Origin: Chrysemys picta bellii
Taxonomy: Eukaryota; Chordata; Testudines; Emydidae
DNA: 64,000 nucleotides
Assembly: GCF_011386835.1 (NCBI RefSeq)
Contig: NC_088796.1
Location: 66,229,468-66,293,467, forward strand
Reading direction: 5' to 3'
Each line of letters begins with the position of its first letter. Position 1 is the stretch's first letter. The notes under the pieces were generated by a model. The model made no database searches, was not told the origin of the DNA, and was given only the letters and a program-made list of their open reading frames with translations. The position numbers were made by a program, and so were the translations under genes. This document shows positions 22,735 to 34,804 of this stretch, one piece after another.

Positions 22735-23030
22735 TAATTGTCTATTGTATTGCACATGAAATTCCAACTATTTGTCATTGTCTTCAAGGCCCTACGTCAC
22801 ATACCTTGTTTTTACATCACTGGTCTCCTTTCACTTTCTCCCCGTGATCTCTGCTACCCCATTGATACTAACTTCAATACCCCATTTATCTCCTCACAAA
22901 TATTTTCATGCTATCTTTCATGCTTCCCTTTATGCCTTGAACACTCTCTCCAAACTTGCTCACCAAGTCAGCTCACTTTGCTTCTTCCAAATCCCTCCTA
23001 AATGTTCACTTATGTACGCTTGCCTGTAAG
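22735..23030 (+). pseudogene. LINE fragment, L3/CR1-type reverse transcriptase C-terminus
   Basis: Translation gives FQLFVIVFKALRHIP in one frame, then after a frameshift LSKLAHQVSSLCFFQIPPKC and a stop near 23028. This order (FKALH-like motif, then LPKLV-like, then SSFKSLLKTH-like) is what I know from the end of the L3/CR1-clade ORF2. No intact enzyme domain remains; the catalytic palm region is absent. It is a truncated, ancient copy. Confidence 0.55.
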
Positions 23031-23148
23031 ATGTGAAGGGGAGAGAAAAAAACTCATCCTCAACCCCAAATAGTATTGTAACCATTAATGCATGTATATG
23101 CCTTACTGAGTAAACATGTGTTACCCTTTTCCTTCCTATTCCTTCTGG

Positions 23149-23800
23149 CAGGGCTGGTACAAAAAAATTCATGAAAATTGATTTTTGATGGAAAATTGGG
23201 TTTTAGAGAAAACAAGATTTTTTGGAAAAGTTACTCAGTGTCTTGCTTTGCAAGGAAAATTCTAATTTTTTTGCTGAAAAACTGAATGTCCCAAACAAAA
23301 ACAAAAAAGTGTTCAGTTTTGGGGCTACACACTGAAATATTTCATCAAAAAAAGTTAAATATTTCAATTTGAGTGTGCTGCTGTGGAGTTGGAGTTCAGA
23401 TGTCTCAAGTCCCAATTCTCTCATATGGCCTAGGCTCCTTAGCCAGACTTTATCTCCTATGATTCTTCGCGGCCATGTGACTCCCATGATGCACAGCCTC
23501 CTCTCACTAAAAAGGGAGACCATAGTGTATCACAAGAGGTGTGGTCCACCCAAGGAGCCTGGTCCAGAGGAGAAACTAAAGGCACGAGACACGCAAAATA
23601 CAATTCCCATGAGGCACTGAAGCAGCATTGCCAAATCAAAATGTATCAGTTTTCAGTTTGCAAGAAAAAATTCAAAATTTTCTACACAAAAAACTTTTCT
23701 GAAAAAGCAAAATGAATAAATTTTAGTTTTGAAAAACTGTTTTCAGTATAACAATTTAGCTTTCAGTTAAAAAAAAAAAGAAAAAAATTTAGACAGCCTG
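23149..23800. repeat. Foldback element with AT-rich arms and a GC-richer core
   Basis: CAGGGCTGGTACAAAAAAAT at the left end and the reverse complement of AATTTAGACAGCCTG at the right end suggest inverted termini. Arms are rich in GAAAA/TTTTC motifs. The core (CATGTGACTCCCATGATGCA, GGAGACCATAGTG, CACGAGACACGCAAAATACA) matches a repeat familiar from sauropsids. No target duplication was found. The minus-strand 106-codon frame at 23203-23523 is inside it and is not a gene. Confidence 0.6.
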
Positions 23801-23982
23801 ATATAACAAAGTGGAACTCTTGGTTGGTCCAGATCCTAAAATTATAACAGGATGAGGCAAGTTAAATTGGGCATCACAGGGGTCAAAGATAGAAAGGAAG
23901 GATTGATCTTCTAATCACTAACATACAGTGTAAGTGTACCTTGGTCATCTTCTGGTTTATTAAATGGTAACAAAGTGTTATC

Positions 23983-24347
23983 ATAGGTGGCGGGTATCAT
24001 AAGCTGGGGGAGGCTGTGCCTCCCCAAACAGCCAGGTGTGGCCCCGCCCATGATCTGTCCTCAGGCCTCCCCCCCACACACATACTTCCCGCTCTGCATG
24101 GCTGGAGTTCAGTCTCCCTGTGGGGTGGCCCCAGCTCTGCCTGCACCACCTGTCCTCCTGGCGCTCCGGGGCTGGGGAGGCTGGGGCCATGTCACCTGCT
24201 CTCTCAGTGCTCTGGGGCTTCATAGCTGTGAGGAGCTAGCCTGGGGGAGGGGCCGGTGGCTGCGGTGGTGGGAGGGCTCTGGAATTTGATAGGGGGCATG
24301 GAAGGGGAAAGGCCTTGGGCGGAAAAGGCAGTTCACATGCCGCCCAT
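23983..24347. mobile_element. hAT-type element, GC-rich
   Basis: ATAGGTGGCGGG at the left matches the reverse complement of GCCGCCCAT at the right. Flanks GTGTTATC (23975-23982) and GTGTTACA (24348-24355) agree at 6 of 8. The interior GCTGGGGGAGGCTGTGCCTC then CCCAAACAGCCAGG is a known turtle repeat. It is non-coding; the frame at 23987-24289 is spurious. Confidence 0.65.
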
Positions 24348-24349
24348 GT

Positions 24350-26135
24350 GTTACATGCATATTTATAATTCAGTCTTGCAAAATTCTCTTTCAAATCTGC
24401 CAGATGCTCTGTATTTTCCTGTAACAAGCTGAATCTCTGGTCTAATGGACTTGTTGATAGACAACTAAACAAGGTAACAGCTAAACTGGGAAGATGAGAC
24501 CAGCATAAAGTTTTTATTACAAATATTCAGGTGGACAGTTTCTGATTTCTTTCAGTGGCACATCAAGGTAGCAATGCACCACTGCAGGAAAAAATTGCGT
24601 TGTCTGTAACTTGATTGGTGCAGCAGCATTTTGTGCCAGATTTCTCCAGAGGATCATGTTTTTTAAAGTATGAGTCATGGTACAGTTGCTGCTGCTACTG
24701 CCACTGCTGGGAAATGCTAACCAGAGCGAGGAAGTAAAAATTATTGGAGCAGCTGCCACCTGTGCTGTAGCTGATTGAGCAGAGGTTTCTGTCATGTCAG
24801 TTCCTCTTCTGTCCTTACATGCCCAGAGGTCCCTAACTGTCTGGTCATAGCATAGGTCTTTTGTCAAGTCACATGAAACCTTTGACCCTTGGATCCACTA
24901 GCTTAGCAAATATGCAATGTGACCATTTGAGCATCTTTATAATCTTTCACCATCTCATAACCAGTCGATCATTTTCTGAACAATGAGCTCTGATGGACTT
25001 TTTTGAGTGCCCTGCCTCATTGATTGGCCCTCCTAAATTCAGGAAGAATCAGATTGCATTCCATATTTCATTTCTGTTGACAGAGAACAGGTCAAAAGTA
25101 AAGCAGTGAATCCTGTACAAGATCAACCTCATTAGGTGACCATTAAGAGACTATCCCCAAATGTACTGTTCAAATGAGAACAGTTCTGCTCTTTCTTTAT
25201 CAGGAGACCACCATTGTTAAGGGATTGATTTTTGTCTGCCCCTACAGTGGGCATTTAAAACTCATTTTGCTGTATAGGAAAGTTGACCCATTTACCATTT
25301 ACCATTCACAGTGTCATTTCATGAATTTATTAACCAAATTTCTTTATCAGAGCCTTCCCATTCATATCACAAGTCAACATTTTCAGAGGACCGTTAGCTT
25401 GGTCAGTTCCATAGTAATCTCCTGAGGCAACAAAATATTAAAGTAAGCCTGAAAACAGCTATGCTGCTCAAAAAAAGAAAAGGCTTGGGGCTTTTTAAAA
25501 AAAACCTATTATGTGTCAGAACCTAAGCTGATGTAAATTGGTAGGACTTAGCTACATCGGTTAACACCAGTTGAGGGTCTGCTCATAAAGTAAAACTCAA
25601 GAGTCTTGCTAAAGACTTTTCTTTATTCATGGCAAATACCATTTTGCGCATACTCTTAAAATACTGTCACTCTGCAAAACGTATTCCCTTGGCAGCTTGA
25701 TTTACAGAATTGCTGAACACACAGCTGCCACTGAAGTTAATAAAGAGCTGTGGTTGCTCAGTACCTTTGAAAGGAAACCACTTATTTAGGTGTGTAACTA
25801 TTCATTTAGGTGTCTAATTCTAGGCACCTACCTTTTAAAATCATGGCCCCATGGATTGTGCATTGCACTGGTATGAGCAGAAAACCATTGAGGAATATAA
25901 TTTTCCCCACTTTTTGATTCCTATTGGCACTTGGATCTAGTAACTATATGTCCTTAAAGAGCTATTCTGAAGCTCTCTGGTGGACATTTAACCCTCTATC
26001 TGTGCTGCCTTAAAAAACACTTCTGAATTTGCAGAATTTCTACTCAATGTAAGCAATGCTTCACTCACTATGTGCATACGGCAAAGTTTACATGGATGCC
26101 TTGTATTATATTATTGTCATTAGAGATGACAGAAA
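24350..26135. other. Unassigned DNA with pieces of palindromic repeats
   Basis: The 116-codon minus frame at 24517-24867 has no recognisable domain. At 25528-25585, GATGTAAATTGGTAGGACTT and CACCAGTTGAGGGTCTG resemble half of a common palindromic repeat; a related piece is at 27757-27815. No gene was found. Confidence 0.45.
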
Positions 26136-26140
26136 ATCTG

Positions 26141-26324
26141 AATTCACAGAATATCAGGGTTGGAAGGGACCTCAGGAGATCATCTAGTCCAACCCCCTGC
26201 TCAAAGCAGGACCAATCCCTAGACAGCTTTTTACCTCAGTTCCCTAAATAGCCCTTCAAAGATTGAACTCACAACCCTGGGTTTAGCAGACCAATGCTCA
26301 AATCACTGAGCTATCCCTCCCCCC
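26141..26324 (-). mobile_element. tRNA-headed SINE with a CR1-type 3' tail (tortoise SINE type)
   Basis: On the minus strand it begins GGGGAGGGATAGCTCAGTGA, an A box, followed by GGGTTGTGAGTTCAATC (26261-26278), a B box, giving a tRNA-related head. After a middle region (AGGGAACTGAGGTAAAAAGC) comes GGGGGTTGGACTAGATGATC, CTTCCAACCCTGATATTCTG and a short ATTCTGTG tail, the 3' end shared with CR1 LINEs, whose enzymes are known to mobilise such SINEs. The copy is nearly full length and only moderately diverged. This is the main lineage marker for a cryptodiran turtle. Confidence 0.85.
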
Positions 26325-26329
26325 ATCCA

Positions 26330-27230
26330 CAAATTTTCAGACAGGAGTGTAATCTCAGCTAAATGAGAATCAGTATTTCTCAACTGGCACATATTTTACA
26401 ATGGACAAACCAAAATCCTGGATCTTGTTATTATTGGGAAGTTTGAAATCCATATTAGAATTTGGATCTATCTATAATTGTAACTATTTTTAAATATTGT
26501 AATGGATGAGAAGATCCCAAGACCTTCCATATATTTATATGCAACTTAAAGTGAAGTTAACATTTTCAGATGATCCTACAGTTTACCAGGTTTGCAAAGG
26601 GTAGAAAGAAAGAAAAATGTGGCCTAACTCAGAGGAAGGGTGGAGAAGAAAATGAAGTTACAATCTTCCAGCAGGAAGGCAATCTAAAGACTGTTGTTAA
26701 ATTAAAGTTAGTAACCAGCACCAAGGTATTACTTATCAGTGTATCTTATTTAATTTTGGATCCATTATTGACACAAGGTACAATTTTCATTTTTTTACAT
26801 TTTTTTCTATTATTTACATGGCACCACTTATAATCTCAATAACAGATTTCAGTGTATGTGTCATGCTGAGATATCACAGTTTCTCAGCTGGTTGAAGCAA
26901 TATCCCAGCACGGCACACACTATATCTCATTTAATAATTTTAGAAGTACTTTTTACTTTCAGTTATGAGACAATTTCATATTTTGTCCATATGAATATTA
27001 ACAGCTGGCACAAAATTTTGAGTCATAATTGTTTTAATGCCAGTTATTTCCCGCTTTCTTTTCTTAAGATATTGGCAATCATAGTGCATCTTTTTTCTGG
27101 ACCAAAAGACACTATCCTGTATTTCATTTAGATTATCCAAATCCATTTAGATTTTTCCCCTATAGAAATTCATTTTTGTGAACATCCTATAGTTACATTG
27201 CAGGGCTGAAGGGGTGTTGGATTCCATTCC
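26330..27230. other. Unassigned AT-rich DNA
   Basis: Frames at 26570-26833 and 26856-27131 have no family motif. No repeat was identified. Confidence 0.45.
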
Positions 27231-27234
27231 TTGC

Positions 27235-27362
27235 CTCTGCAGCTCACTTTTTGTGTTTCCTTGAAATCATTTATCCTCTCTGTGCCTTACGGAACCTCTG
27301 TGGAAAACAGGTACAAATTTACCTACTTCACAAGTACATTGTGAAACTTAAGCAATTAGGCC
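27235..27362 (+). repeat. MIR-like CORE-SINE fragment
   Basis: TTGCCTCTGCAGCTCACTTT, ATTTATCCTCTCTGTGCCTT and TTTACCTACTTCACAAGTAC follow the order CTCTGCCACTTAC, ACCTCTCTGTGCCTCAG, TACCTACCTCACAGG of a sense-strand MIR-type element. Confidence 0.6.
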
Positions 27363-27817
27363 AGATTTTGCAACTTAGACATTTCTATAACCACAACAAC
27401 AACAGTTATTATGATTATTATTATTATGTTCAATCACTGCCAGTTGTCTCAGGTGCATGTGTTAGTTACTCCTGCAAGTATGTAAAAGCAAATATTTCCT
27501 GGCAAAATGGCCACTGAGTAGCAGAATTTTGCAGTTGCGACTGGAATATTAGGAGGCCATGGCTTTGTCCACTCTCTGCCACTTCACAGCTCCTTTCTCT
27601 CTTATGGATCCTCATGCGCACTGGGCAAATGGAGGGGATTAGACAAGTGTCTATGCCTAGTACAGTTATTTTCACAGGGTGCAGTTGGACAGGTTTGTAT
27701 CCTTACAGCATCTTTGTGAGCATGGGATGGTATGCCTCCACACCATAAAAGCCAGATACTCAGCTGATGTCAATTGCTATAGCTCCATTGACTTCAATCA
27801 ATAACTTACAACAGCTG

Positions 27818-27885
27818 AGGAGCTGTTTGCAAATTGCTTTGAGATATTCTGATAAGACACCGTATAATTGCAAAGTATTATTATA
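27818..27885 (+). repeat. Tail of an old SINE of the MIR type
   Basis: GTTTGCAAATTGCTTTGAGA, then GATAAGACACCGTATAATTG and CAAAGTATTATTA, resembles the GTAAAGCGCTTTGAGATCC ... AAAGTATTATTA tail of widespread sauropsid copies. Confidence 0.45.
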
Positions 27886-27889
27886 TGTC

Positions 27890-28900
27890 TTTTCCACTTC
27901 CTTTTATTCAATTGGCATACTGTAGAAGTTTTTTCCTCAGGAAAGAAATCCTATTTTCCCCCTGTAATTGTGTTGTTGATAATATTATTTAGCAAAACAT
28001 CTTCCAGAATAACTTGTCTAAGCACTGCAGCCTGGCAGGTGGCAAACAGTTTGTTAGAGGGGGAATGTCAGAATGCCATTTCAGGGACTGAGCAGCTTGG
28101 GAAGCATTAGCACCAATGAATGAAATTGAAATGCTACTTAACTAATACCTGCTACTGCTTAAAACTCTCCCAAGAAGGTCTATGTTTAAGGATTATTTTC
28201 TTTTAAAAATGTAAAAGTATTATTAGCCAGATTTTATCACACTGTAAATTAGAAAAACAACTTATTTCTATGGAACTCAGAAGTCTTTAGCCCTTTCAGG
28301 CAGTAAATAACAGTTTGTATTGTGTTATCTGGAAAAATAAAATATTATGCTTTCAGATTTTTGTATTCAGCTGCAGATTTGCACTGGGTTTAATGTCTCT
28401 TTATTTTCCATGTAAATGGATTTTCAAAATTGTTTCTGTGGAAAAGTGAAGGCACTTTTTTTTCTATTTTTCCACTTAATGTCATTGAGCTGGCATTTGA
28501 GTGAATTATGAAAAATCAAGAGCCTGAAAGCTACAGCCCTTCTGAAGTCCATTGTATAGTCAGAAGCAATTTTTGCAGAACAATGAGAGTAAAATCCAAT
28601 AGATCAGGGAATGTGCACAGAGAAAGCAATGGCACTTTGTTACATTAATAATTTAGTTCTCATTTTCATCTTAATTCCTCATATTTTGTTGGGTTTTGTC
28701 CTCTACAGAAACAGTTTCAGTACGAAAAATACCCAGTAGCACAACCATTTTAAGAATGTTTATACCACACTTTCATCTGCCTCTTCCCTGGGTTCACTAC
28801 AGAAATGAATTCAAGCTGACTGCTGTGGTCAGGTGTAGACTACTGTATAGAGGAGGTAAATTGGTCAGTTATTTAAGAGAATAATGAAAGAGAGGAAGAA
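27890..28900. other. Unassigned DNA
   Basis: AT-rich, with no gene, no terminal repeats and no recognised consensus. Confidence 0.45.
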
Positions 28901-28904
28901 GTTA

Positions 28905-29617
28905 GGGCTAGATCCATGAAGGGACTTAAGTGTCTAACTACTACTTCAGGCACCTGAATCCAACATTTAGTACCTCTGAGAGCCTCAAAACCGCCATGCA
29001 GCTGCTGCCTTCCACTGTAGACACTTACATTCTCTAGGTTGTCACTGGTGGGCATGCACAAAACAGCCTAAGTCCTGATTCTGCCAAGCTGCTCAGTGCC
29101 CTAGCTCACAACTGAAATTTTCAACCTAGTCATTCCAGTGTCTATCTCACCTGAAAGCCTGATCCAACAGCCGTGCTCTGAGTATGCCTGCCAGATCAAA
29201 CCTCACACATAAAACAGCTGGGATAACCAGGTTAGGAAACTCACCTATGATGTGGGAGACCCAAACCTCAAGTTCCTGCTCCAAATCAGGCAAAGTTGGG
29301 ATTTGAAAACACACACACCCCTGTCCTGACTTAGGAACCTAACACCAGGAGAGGATTCACAGTTGTGAATCCTGGGTTAGGTTTTTAACTGTGGGCAAGA
29401 GGGCTTGGACCTGACCTCTCTCCTCAGCATTTCCTACTTGCTAGTTTACGTGTCTCTCCACTCAGCCTTTGGACTTCTACAAATCTCATTCTTAGGTGCC
29501 TATCTCGCTCCATACAACACAGGGATAGCCACCTAACTCAAGACTGAATTCAGCAGGGCAGCAGGACACCAAAAAGTTAAGGGTTGCAACATCTAAATCC
29601 TTTTGTGCATCCAGCCC
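28905..29617. repeat. Long foldback (MITE-like) element
   Basis: GGGCTAGATCCATGAAGGGA and CTTAAGTGTCTAAC at the left pair imperfectly with TTAAGGGTTGCAACATCTAA and ATCCTTTTGTGCATCCAGCC at the right. Internal pairs such as GACTTAGGAACCTAAC around 29329 and GATTCACAGTTGTGAATCC at 29356 add to the palindromic structure. It carries no coding capacity. Confidence 0.6.
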
Positions 29618-29619
29618 CT

Positions 29620-31750
29620 TCTGTGGTGCATTACTCGGATATAGAAACAGCTATCTTGAACTTTCTAGCAAAAATGTTCTCTGTTCTTCATTACAAATAC
29701 ATTTGCTAAAGCAAGACTTCACTTGTTGCATACTATGTATATCAAATTATAAGAAATGACTGTTGACCTGAAAAATAAACAATTAGAACTGCCATTATTG
29801 TCCAAATCTCAACGAGTTGATGTACATTTGGTTTCATTAATATTTGTGTATAAAATCAGTCTCTCCTAAGTGGATTAGAAGAATTATACATTGATTATTA
29901 TTTTCTGTGCTTTTGTTCACCCTCTCTTCTGCTTGAAAATGCCAATAAAAATCAAAGTTATTTAAAAATCAAGAAGAAGAGTAGATTTCTTGATTATAAA
30001 TGTCCAGTTATATTTGTGGCACAACACGGTATTTTCATTTGGACTCATGCACAGTAGTGTCAAGGAGTTCTTACATGTCAAGCAGGAATAGCAATAGGCA
30101 CAATCAAGTCCAGCATCTGCTTAGATCCCAGCAAACTGGTCAAGTTCCACAAGTGATGGGCCAGCTCTAAATTTCCCCTCTATTACTATTGCCATAAGGG
30201 GTAATGTCTCAGCTACAGGAGTGCAGGTGGGAAAAAATAACAGACTCTCCCCGATCGCACTCTCTGGCAACAGTACCAGAAGGGAACTGGGTATTGCTGG
30301 GGATTTCAGTATGACATGTCACCTGCTTGGCACAAAATGAGCTTCATGATTCATATCAAACTCTTTCATTGGTTCACTGACAAATTTCCAAATGATTTTT
30401 ATTTTATAGAATGTGTTTTATTGCATGACAAAGTCCCAGTTTTCTTCATGGGGACAGGTGTTCAGTGGGAAGAGAGGAAAGAAAGAACATTGGTGTTGTT
30501 CAGCAGCTCACATCACTTCTCCCCAGTGTGTCACTTCCCTTTTTATCCCAGTTTAAAAGTTTGTAGTTTATTTTTGAAAATGACCTTAGAACCAGAATAT
30601 TTTGACACTATAGAGGAGAACACAAATGTTCAGTGACAACTGTGTTTAGTTTTGTTCTTTTCTTGGATGTCTTTCTGCAAGAAAGAATGACTCCAGTTAT
30701 TCAAGAGAAATAAGGTAAAATGTTTTCAGTTTCTTTAGAATGTATTTCAGTTTACCTTAACAAACAAAATTGCTTAAGAAAACAAACAAATTTAGCAACT
30801 AAAACTAAAAATGCAAGCACAAATGTAAAGCCTCACCCAAATCAAACAGAAGATAAACTAGTTTAAGGACCCTGTAATACCCATCAAAACCTCCTAAATG
30901 TGTCCTAAAGCTTCAGACCGGCATGCAAAATGAAGGGAAAAAGCCCCTCTTATACCCACTGTACCTCACTTAACAGTGTCTATCAATCTAGGTACCTTAT
31001 ATGGCCCTCATTACTGTTGTATCAGAGTACCTTGATACTTAAACCTTCCTAGATGAGCTTTCCTAAATATCTACACAATGACAGACCCTTAGTTTGCCTG
31101 AGAGTCTTTTGGAGATAAAAGTCTTCATACCCAAACTTCTGACAGGGAATGCACAGTGGTTCTCAGAAAATGGGTGAGGTAATTTTATCCTATTGGCTTA
31201 CAGGACTGTCTAATAACCATCAACTTCTGGAATCATTCTGGGATTCAGTGACCCTACATTAGGACCAGGCAGGTAGAGTATTAAAACAGGTTATCTTATT
31301 ACCAAGAATCTTGAACTTGAAGTGAGTAAGAATGGAGCTTTTTGTTGCTCTATCTCTAGATTTCAGCTCTGGGAATGGATAGCTTACACCAGTGAATTGT
31401 CATAGCCTCGTTGTAACATGGCAAGAGAAATTGTCACAGAAATTAGGGGTTTTGAAAGTATTATTAGACTGTAACCTGTTAAATAAATTATATCATCACT
31501 TTTCTGAGACTCTTTCTTCAAGCCTTCCTATCCTTCAAAAAAGCCTTTCTTTTATATAAGAAAGAGAACCAAGGTTTAGCACTTCAACCCTGTTCAAAAG
31601 AAAGAGATGGAAAATGAGAAAAGAAAGAAATGAGAAAAAACTTCTTTCACAGTGATATTCATATTACCGTGTCCAGGAATGTTTTTTTACCATCTGCACC
31701 TGGCTGTAAGAGTGCAATTATTGCTTTAAGATGTGAATCTTGCTACCAGG
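29620..31750. other. Unassigned DNA
   Basis: The 106-codon frame at 30316-30636 is preceded by a pyrimidine tract but has no recognisable domain. No repeat was assigned with confidence. Confidence 0.45.
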
Positions 31751-31756
31751 ATCCAT

Positions 31757-32090
31757 GATACCTGATGCCTGGATTATTACAATTCTCTTTAAATGGAGTT
31801 CCCCTTAGGTCAATTCAGAAACTGAAGCTAGTGCAGACTGCAGAGGCCTGCCTATTCAGCAGTGCTTCTCCGTGGCAGTACCATGCCACCAGTGCGCTGC
31901 TTCGTGATATGTACCAGCAGCCTGTTGGTTTACAGATTGAATTTCAAACATTGCTATTTGAAAGACCATCTCTTCCCTTGTTTCATACTGCTATAGTTGT
32001 GATAGTTGGAGGCATCCCAGCTGGCTCTTCCTTGTTTTTTTGTTTGTTTGTTTGTTTGTTTTGTAAAAATGTAAATAAAATTGTTACGTT
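31757..32090 (+). pseudogene. L2-like LINE fragment
   Basis: Within an uninterrupted frame, residues SIQKLKLVQTAEACL, then HATSALLRDMYQQPV and IEFQTLLFE, parallel the L2-clade ORF2 C-terminus (IRKLQLVQNAAARL, HITPVLRxLHWLPV, IEFKLLLLTYKAL). It is followed by a (TTTG)n run at 32035-32062 and GTAAAAATGTAAATAAAATT, resembling an L2 tail. The catalytic part is missing. The methionine at 31765 is unlikely to be a true start. Confidence 0.65.
32035..32062. repeat. (TTTG)n microsatellite
   Basis: TTTG is repeated about five to six times within the L2-like fragment. Confidence 0.85.
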
Positions 32091-32199
32091 AACACAGGTC
32101 AGATCCTTGGATTTCCCTCCTAAAATTCCTCTGCTATCCTCTTATTTTTAAGAAAGGAAGAAAGAGCACACACACACATACATACACACAGAAAAGACC

Positions 32200-32690
32200 A
32201 AATGGAAGTAGTTACCCCATCACAACAATAATCATATCTTCCTATTGTCTTTGTTAGTCAAACTATACATAGCTCCAGTAGTTCATTGTAATAAAGGATA
32301 ATGTCTAGCTGTATTGTTAATGTACATAGTAATGGAGTTTTTGTACATACTAGGTTGATACAGTGCATTCCTTAGTAATGTAAGGAGAGACTATTTTAGT
32401 TCTGTAAGCCATAAATATCTTTTAAATGGTGGTATGATCTTATGTAGAAGTCAGTTCAAAGTACTGGTGAACTTTTACCCTCATTACTGCATTCACTGTT
32501 GTAGTTCATACACTGCACTCAAAAAGAAAATACCTGATTTAATTCTTTTTTTAAACAAATTGTTGAATACCTGGAACTGTTTGTGTGTGTTTTGTTGCAA
32601 GTTCTAATCATCATGGCTTTAAACTACAGCTATAATTAAAGGTGACCAAATAAAACTGATGCTATCTGAAACTTGGTTTTGGTTCTTATC
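32200..32690 (+). promoter_or_regulatory. Possible transcript 3' end (3' UTR-like)
   Basis: AATAAA at 32649-32654 is followed after about 25 bases by a T/G-rich stretch (TTGGTTTTGGTTCTT), the layout of a cleavage and polyadenylation site. Upstream are two TGTACATA motifs (32321-32328, 32342-32349), which fit Pumilio-binding elements. No coding exon was recognised upstream, so this is only suggestive. Confidence 0.25.
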
Positions 32691-32699
32691 AGATGCCCT

Positions 32700-34005
32700 A
32701 ACAGAAGATTTATGAGCTGAAAAATGAGATGCCTTTTGCAAACAACATAAAAGCTACATGAAGGTAACTACCCCAACAGTAGCACACAGGGTATTCATCA
32801 CAAACACCTGCCGGGCACATGAATAAAACAATGGTTCAACGAATTCTGCCATCTAAATGGCACAGTCAAATAATCAGTGCTTTGGAGCCATTCCAGTATC
32901 TGGCATTTTCTCTGTGGAATGGGTTACATATTATTGTGTAAATCCTGTTGATCAGATACCAAACAATAGGTTTGAGTCTCGGGAACTGAGTTAAAGCTGA
33001 AATCAGTATTTAAGTGAACCTAAATTTCTTGATAGCTATGTCTTTTTATAGAATGAAATAAAGCATGATATGGTCATTTCACAGTAGAAATTGAAATCCC
33101 CTGAGAAGTTCAAATCTTATATTTTGCCCCCTAAATGATCATATCAGGTATTAGACCAGAATGTGGAAAAAGCTCTAAAATATACTAGACCCCATATGCA
33201 TCCGCAGTAGACATTTTTGCTTAAGTGATTTTGTTTCTCTCTTTCAACTGCCATCTGCTATTTTAATGGTTTTATTGTGTTTATTTACTTTGCAGGAGAA
33301 GATCTGTGTCTCTTTTTGTTTTGCTGATACACCCTTAATAGGTCTACTTGAATTTGGAAAACTTGTACTTAGTGGTTTTGGGGTATATTTGAAAAAGAGG
33401 GTTTATTACTAGTGTTACTATTTCTTTTTTCATCAGGCATATTCCTGATAAATACATTAAGGGTAAGTAAAGTTCAGTTAACAGAGCTCTATTACCCAAA
33501 TGGCACTACAAAGTTCTTTGAGTTCTGTATTCTCAAAGCAAAACTAAATACTTTAAACCAGCTGAAATAGTTTTACAGCAATCTGTTACCTCAGAATGAA
33601 ACCATCAGAGTGTCTGATTTCCTGGAGAAATCATGGTGTCTGGCAAAGCAGTTGAAGAAAAATAGGCTTCTCAGCCAGCATGAAAATGAAAAATTAGAAA
33701 AACTACACCACAAAAGGGTTCTGTAATACAGCTCTAATGGGTAAAAAAGAGAAATCTTTCTTGGAAAGCTTTTGGGATATAATTTCCTTGGCTATGTTTC
33801 TTGTGGCAAAGAATGCTCTTACCTTGTCAGAAAGTCAAACTGTACATGGTTCTTAGAAATATCTATTTAGGATCGAATGATGCCAAGAATTAAGAAGGCT
33901 ATCTAGTTCTGTTTCATCCTTTGGGTTTACGGCTGTACCGTGTGGCTCAGATCCTGTGTCCTTCCATTGACTTCAGTGGGCTTTGGACACAGAAATATAG
34001 TAAAT
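32700..34005. other. Unassigned AT-rich DNA
   Basis: No frame above 60 codons, no terminal repeats and no recognised consensus. At about 33939-33990, TCAGATCCTGTGTCC with TTGACTTCAGTGGGCTTTGG resembles a palindromic repeat half. Confidence 0.45.
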
Positions 34006-34014
34006 GCCCTATTA

Positions 34015-34371
34015 TTACTCAAACTGTGGGTCGGGACCCCTAATTGGGTCATGACCCCCTTTGAATGGGGTCGGCAGGGCTGACTTAGACTTGCTAGGGC
34101 CCAGGGCTGAAGCCAAAGCCAAAGCCCAGGGACTTCAGCCTTGGGCGTCAGGGCTCAGGTTCCAGGCCCTCTGCCTGGGGCTGAAGCCCTCGAGCTTTAG
34201 CTTTCCCCCACCCCCACTCCCTGCCCAGAGCGGTGAGGCTCGGGCTTTGGCCCTGCTACATGGGGCAGTGGGGCTCAGGCAGGCTCAGGCTTTGGTCCCC
34301 ACTCCTGGGGCCATGAAGTAATTTTTGTTGTCAGAAGGGGGTCACAGTGCAATGACGTTTGAGAACCCCTG
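34015..34371. mobile_element. hAT-type MITE (TTCTCAAAC-type ends)
   Basis: The left end CTCAAACTGTGGGTCGGGAC and right end GTCACAGTGCAATGACGTTT then GAGAACCCCTG are the degraded inverted termini of a hAT family. Flanks CCCTATTA (34007-34014) and CCCTACTG (34372-34379) agree at 6 of 8. The interior is full of GGGCTGAAGCC and GGGCTCAGGC motifs that pair with each other. The 86-codon frame inside is an artefact of this composition. Confidence 0.75.
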
Positions 34372-34375
34372 CCCT

Positions 34376-34800
34376 ACTGGATATGAACCAAGGTCCATTC
34401 TGTCCAGTATCCTGCCAGACAGTGACCAGTATCAGATGCTCCAAAGGAAGGTGTAAGAACTCAAAAATACACAGATGTGGGACAATCTGCCCCACAACAT
34501 TAGGTCTCACCCTGATCTCTAATAATTATATCCCTTCCAAAATGTTCACCATCTTTAACTATGATTATCATGGATATTCTTGTTATACATACAAATTTCA
34601 AAAACTTTTTGAAACTTACTAAATTCTTAGTCCAGTAATTTCTAACCAGCTTTATGTGGAAAAAGTCTTTCCTTTTATCAGTTTTGAATTTGTTTTCTGG
34701 ATTTTTTATTAAAGTCTATGTTTACTTGTTGTTTCTATCCTATTCAATATGTTATCACTGTGTCAGAAAATATTTAATATTAATTGCATCCTGTTAGTTC
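34376..34800 (+). repeat. Old interspersed repeat (CCATCTAGTCCAGTATCCTG family)
   Basis: ATATGAACCAAGGTCCATTC, GTCCAGTATCCTGCCAGACA, AGTATCAGATGCTCCAAAGG and, further on, TTTCCTTTTATCAGTTTTGA occur in the order of a repeat I know from turtles and birds. Its class is uncertain to me; it is diverged. Confidence 0.6.
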
Positions 34801-34804
34801 CATA

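Noticed and set aside
26261..26324. A functional tRNA gene
   Set aside because: The A and B boxes belong to the tRNA-related head of a SINE followed by a CR1-type tail; the 3' half of a tRNA fold is absent.
34061..34321. 86-codon Ala/Gly/Leu-rich frame
   Set aside because: It is inside a hAT MITE made of self-complementary GGGCTGAAGCC motifs.
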